DNA from: Parvularculaceae bacterium
GTDB lineage: Bacteria > Pseudomonadota > Alphaproteobacteria > Caulobacterales > Parvularculaceae
Direction of reading: 5' to 3'
NCBI GenBank assembly: GCA_004213235.1
Contig: SHAI01000119.1
Span: 1 to 7,933, forward strand
Length of the DNA: 7,933 nucleotides
The notes beneath the pieces were generated by a model. It was not told where the DNA came from and searched no databases. It worked only from the letters and a program-made list of their open reading frames with translations. Positions 6,508 through 7,933 of this stretch are shown here, one piece after another. The position numbers and the translations under genes were made by a program. The first letter of the stretch is position 1. The number at the start of each line of letters is the position of its first letter.

Positions 6508-7074
6508 TTATTCCAAACGTTCTAACCATGCGAAGAATTCGTCAGGCGTATAGACACTAAAATTGTCATTTTCGGCAGCGCGATCACGTGTCCATTTAAC
6601 GGCGCCGGGCTTCCAGCCATCCCCATCCATTATCAAAAAAAACTCGTGGCCAAATTCTATATTTAATTCAGCGTTGGCATACACATAAGGTAGTTTCTCA
6701 TCTGTCGAACCTGATGTGCGCTGGCGTTTAACCTCAATCAATATGCGCCTATCTGGCAATAATAGAAGAAACTCTATCCTTGCAGCGTGACCATAGATAG
6801 ACGCATATGGGGCATCGAGGATAACCTTTCTCAGTGTCGGATTATCCCGCTCTTCGGATTGATCCCACTCACTTGCCCTGACGATTTCAAAGCCTCGTTG
6901 TCTGAAACCGTCCTCGATCTGTTGTTCTAAACCCCGACCTGATCTGATGGCTAAACCCGTTGGCTTCTCTGCCTGCGCCAAGGCTTTTGTACTCCAGCCT
7001 GGGGTGATGGGACTTGCACTCATAAGGAGCAGGACGATCAAGATACTGAAAGCGGTTCGATAGATCAGGGACAT
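6508..7074 (-). CDS. PD-(D/E)XK nuclease (PDDEXK_7-like), next to an adenine methyltransferase
   Basis: With the ATG at 7074 the product has 188 residues. Residues 44-188 match the PDDEXK_7-type nuclease pattern as I recall it. Visible elements are GLEQQIEDGFRQRGFEIV, a middle motif DAPYASIYGHAARIEF with Glu101, the core ILIEVKRQRTSGSTDEKLPY with Glu114 and Lys116 as the E-x-K pair, then FFLIMDGDGWKPGAVKW and a C-terminal FFAWLERLE. The catalytic pattern is complete, so an active DNA endonuclease is likely. The start is uncertain. The ATG at 7074 and a TTG at 7095 both add a hydrophobic, signal-peptide-like stretch ending in ALAQ, while an ATG at 7023 would omit most of it. None has a good ribosome-binding site. 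The gene overlaps the methyltransferase tail, suggesting translational coupling. The base composition is visibly less GC-rich than in neighbouring genes. Confidence 0.8.
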   Translation of the reverse strand: MSLIYRTAFSILIVLLLMSASPITPGWSTKALAQAEKPTGLAIRSGRGLEQQIEDGFRQRGFEIVRASEWDQSEERDNPTLRKVILDAPYASIYGHAARIEFLLLLPDRRILIEVKRQRTSGSTDEKLPYVYANAELNIEFGHEFFLIMDGDGWKPGAVKWTRDRAAENDNFSVYTPDEFFAWLERLE

Positions 7075-7504
7075 AAGTGACAAGCGCCGATGCAAAAGGT
7101 GACGTGCCAGACCTTTGCCCGCTTCCGTCAGTGAAGTTGATATATTTTAGCCGCCCTTTGAAGTATTCATCAATGCCTTTATGGCGAACCCAATCATGCC
7201 ACCATCTTGTATCGACACGCGCTGGTACGAGGCACACGACGAGGCATCCCTTCTGGGATTCCTCATAGGCTTTCTTCATCCAATGCCCAATCGTCTTTCC
7301 ATAGGGCGGATTTAACCAAACCCTGCGATAAGGAAACCAGTCTTGCTCCAGACTGTTATCCTCAATGGTAAAATGATTTGGGCACAGCGCATTTTGATGT
7401 GTCGACGCGGCATCTAACTGGAAGTCATAAAATTCATTCAAGAGGTGAAAGACTTCCGGCGGCGTTCCCCACAAATCTGACTTGGATGAAAAGAGTGCAT
7501 TCAT
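6887..7504 (-). CDS. Phage-type DNA N6-adenine methyltransferase
   Basis: A 205-residue product of the phage Dam-like family (DNA N-6-adenine-methyltransferase). It opens with FSSKSDLWGTPPEVFHLLNE, followed by FQLDAAST (residues 28-35). The catalytic motif is NPPY at 65-68 within RVWLNPPYGK. VVCLVPARVDTRWWHDWV (89-106) and GRLKYINF (117-124) are typical of the family. The family usually ends soon after a segment like SPFASALVTYVP (135-146). The remaining 59 residues here are unlike the family, basic, and overlap the nuclease frame, so the natural stop may have been lost. The ATG at 7504 has an AGGA ribosome-binding site 9-10 nt upstream. It transfers a methyl group from S-adenosylmethionine to adenine in DNA; the recognition sequence cannot be read from here. 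Such genes occur mostly in phages and islands, and this one sits directly upstream of a nuclease. Confidence 0.9.
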   Translation of the reverse strand: MNALFSSKSDLWGTPPEVFHLLNEFYDFQLDAASTHQNALCPNHFTIEDNSLEQDWFPYRRVWLNPPYGKTIGHWMKKAYEESQKGCLVVCLVPARVDTRWWHDWVRHKGIDEYFKGRLKYINFTDGSGQRSGTSPFASALVTYVPDLSNRFQYLDRPAPYECKSHHPRLEYKSLGAGREANGFSHQIRSGFRTTDRGRFQTTRL

Positions 7505-7519
7505 TGGTAGCGTCCTACT

Positions 7520-7538
7520 CGGTTACTTTAAGTGACCG
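7520..7538. promoter_or_regulatory. 19-bp imperfect palindrome upstream of the methyltransferase
   Basis: CGGTTACTT, a central T, then AAGTGACCG: nine-base half-sites that match at eight of nine positions. It ends 15 nt before the methyltransferase ATG. A TATACT hexamer on the minus strand (7542-7547) could be a -10 box, which would place the transcription start within the palindrome. This is the arrangement expected for a repressor operator, or it could form a hairpin at the 5' end of the mRNA. No regulator gene is visible nearby. Confidence 0.5.
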
Positions 7539-7576
7539 GGCAGTATAAGGCCGCCGCAAAGCAGGTAGGATAAAAT

Positions 7577-7778
7577 TTAATAATTTACATCTTCTGCGGG
7601 TTTCTCAATATTGACCATCCCCTTAATCAGGGCCGCTGGAAACTGGAATTCTCCGTTGGTAAACTCGGCAATAGCGGACGGAAGCGCGGGGCCGTCAAGT
7701 AGCTCAAGCGCTCGGGTCCGCGATCACAACAACTTTATTGCGAGTCCAGTTTGCGGCATACGATGGAAACAACGGATG
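7577..7778 (-). pseudogene. Frameshifted coding remnant, function unknown
   Basis: Two minus-strand frames join into what looks like the C-terminal end of one protein. The first, from 7778 to about 7710, reads HPLFPSYAANWTRNKVVVIADP. A second frame takes over near 7705-7715 and reads ALELLDGPALPSAIAEFT, then NGEFQFPAALIKGMVNIEKP and a short acidic end at the TAA (7577-7579). Neither part has a credible start codon or ribosome-binding site, and the first is closed by a stop at both ends. The residue make-up (few Arg or Ser runs, alternating hydrophobics) looks like real protein rather than shadow. I do not recognise the family. A sequencing error at the junction could also explain the shift, but the missing start would remain. 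Confidence 0.35.
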
Positions 7779-7792
7779 TTAGGAGCACTTTT

Positions 7793-7933
7793 ATGATAGA
7801 GACAAAAATCCCAGACGGGTTTTCTCCCCACTTCAAGAAGTCGTCATTTACCGATCCCTGGGAGCCAATCTATTCCTCGACCCTCAGTGACCGAATTTTG
7901 ATCGGTTTGTATTTATCGGATGCGCACTGTAAC
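7793..7933 (+). CDS. PaaI-type hotdog-fold thioesterase, N-terminal part (cut by right edge)
   Basis: The ATG at 7793 has an AGGAG ribosome-binding site (7781-7785) 7 nt upstream and opens a frame that runs through the last base of the window (47 codons). The product begins IPDGFSPHFKKSSFTDPWEP and continues with IYSSTLSDRILIGLYLSDAHCN. This is the usual start of PaaI-family acyl-CoA thioesterases, where the conserved 'HCN' is followed by the 'RGFVHGG' active-site segment, which here would lie just beyond the edge. Function by family: hydrolysis of an acyl- or aryl-CoA thioester in the cytoplasm; the substrate is unknown. It is transcribed away from the methyltransferase/nuclease pair and looks like resident chromosomal sequence. 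Confidence 0.85.
   Translation, partial: MIETKIPDGFSPHFKKSSFTDPWEPIYSSTLSDRILIGLYLSDAHCN

Noticed and set aside
6458..7600. Insertion-sequence or integrase signs around the methyltransferase/nuclease block
   Set aside because: I found no transposase, integrase, tRNA gene or matching direct repeats at the edges; only lower GC and the remnant gene point to transfer.
7611..7796. Plus-strand open frame of 61 codons between the methyltransferase and the thioesterase
   Set aside because: No ribosome-binding site and Ser-run composition; the minus strand of the same stretch looks more like protein, and the thioesterase start has its own good ribosome-binding site.

Overview
The window looks like chromosomal DNA of an alphaproteobacterium. 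The evidence is a DUF2336 protein (a family almost confined to that class), a 17-kDa-surface-antigen-type lipoprotein, a SixA-like phosphatase, a PaaI-type thioesterase and a GC-rich coding style. I cannot name the genus.

Left part (1-2929): the N-terminal part of a DUF2336 protein runs off the left edge on the minus strand. Three plus-strand cell-envelope genes follow. They are a 99-residue lipoprotein, a secreted protein that is extremely arginine-rich and built on 12-nt tandem repeats, and a lipoprotein in which an SH3-like domain sits inside a split surface-antigen domain. A strong intrinsic terminator separates the last two.

Middle part (3037-6457): two minus-strand genes, a 920-residue exported M14 zinc carboxypeptidase with a C-terminal glutamine-amidotransferase-like module, and upstream of it a SixA/histidine-phosphatase protein. 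The 136 nt between them contain a 15-nt tandem duplication that copies the phosphatase stop codon, and a palindrome near the probable peptidase promoter.

Right part (6508-7933): a small region that looks acquired. A phage-type DNA N6-adenine methyltransferase (NPPY motif) is followed on the same strand by a PD-(D/E)XK nuclease of the PDDEXK_7 type, and their reading frames overlap by about 190 nt. A 19-bp imperfect palindrome lies just upstream of the methyltransferase. Next to it is a frameshifted coding remnant, then the start of a PaaI-type thioesterase on the plus strand, cut by the right edge. The methyltransferase/nuclease pair is the best candidate for a compact restriction-modification-like system. 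An unusual detail is that the nuclease frame starts with a convincing signal-peptide-like segment encoded inside the methyltransferase tail.
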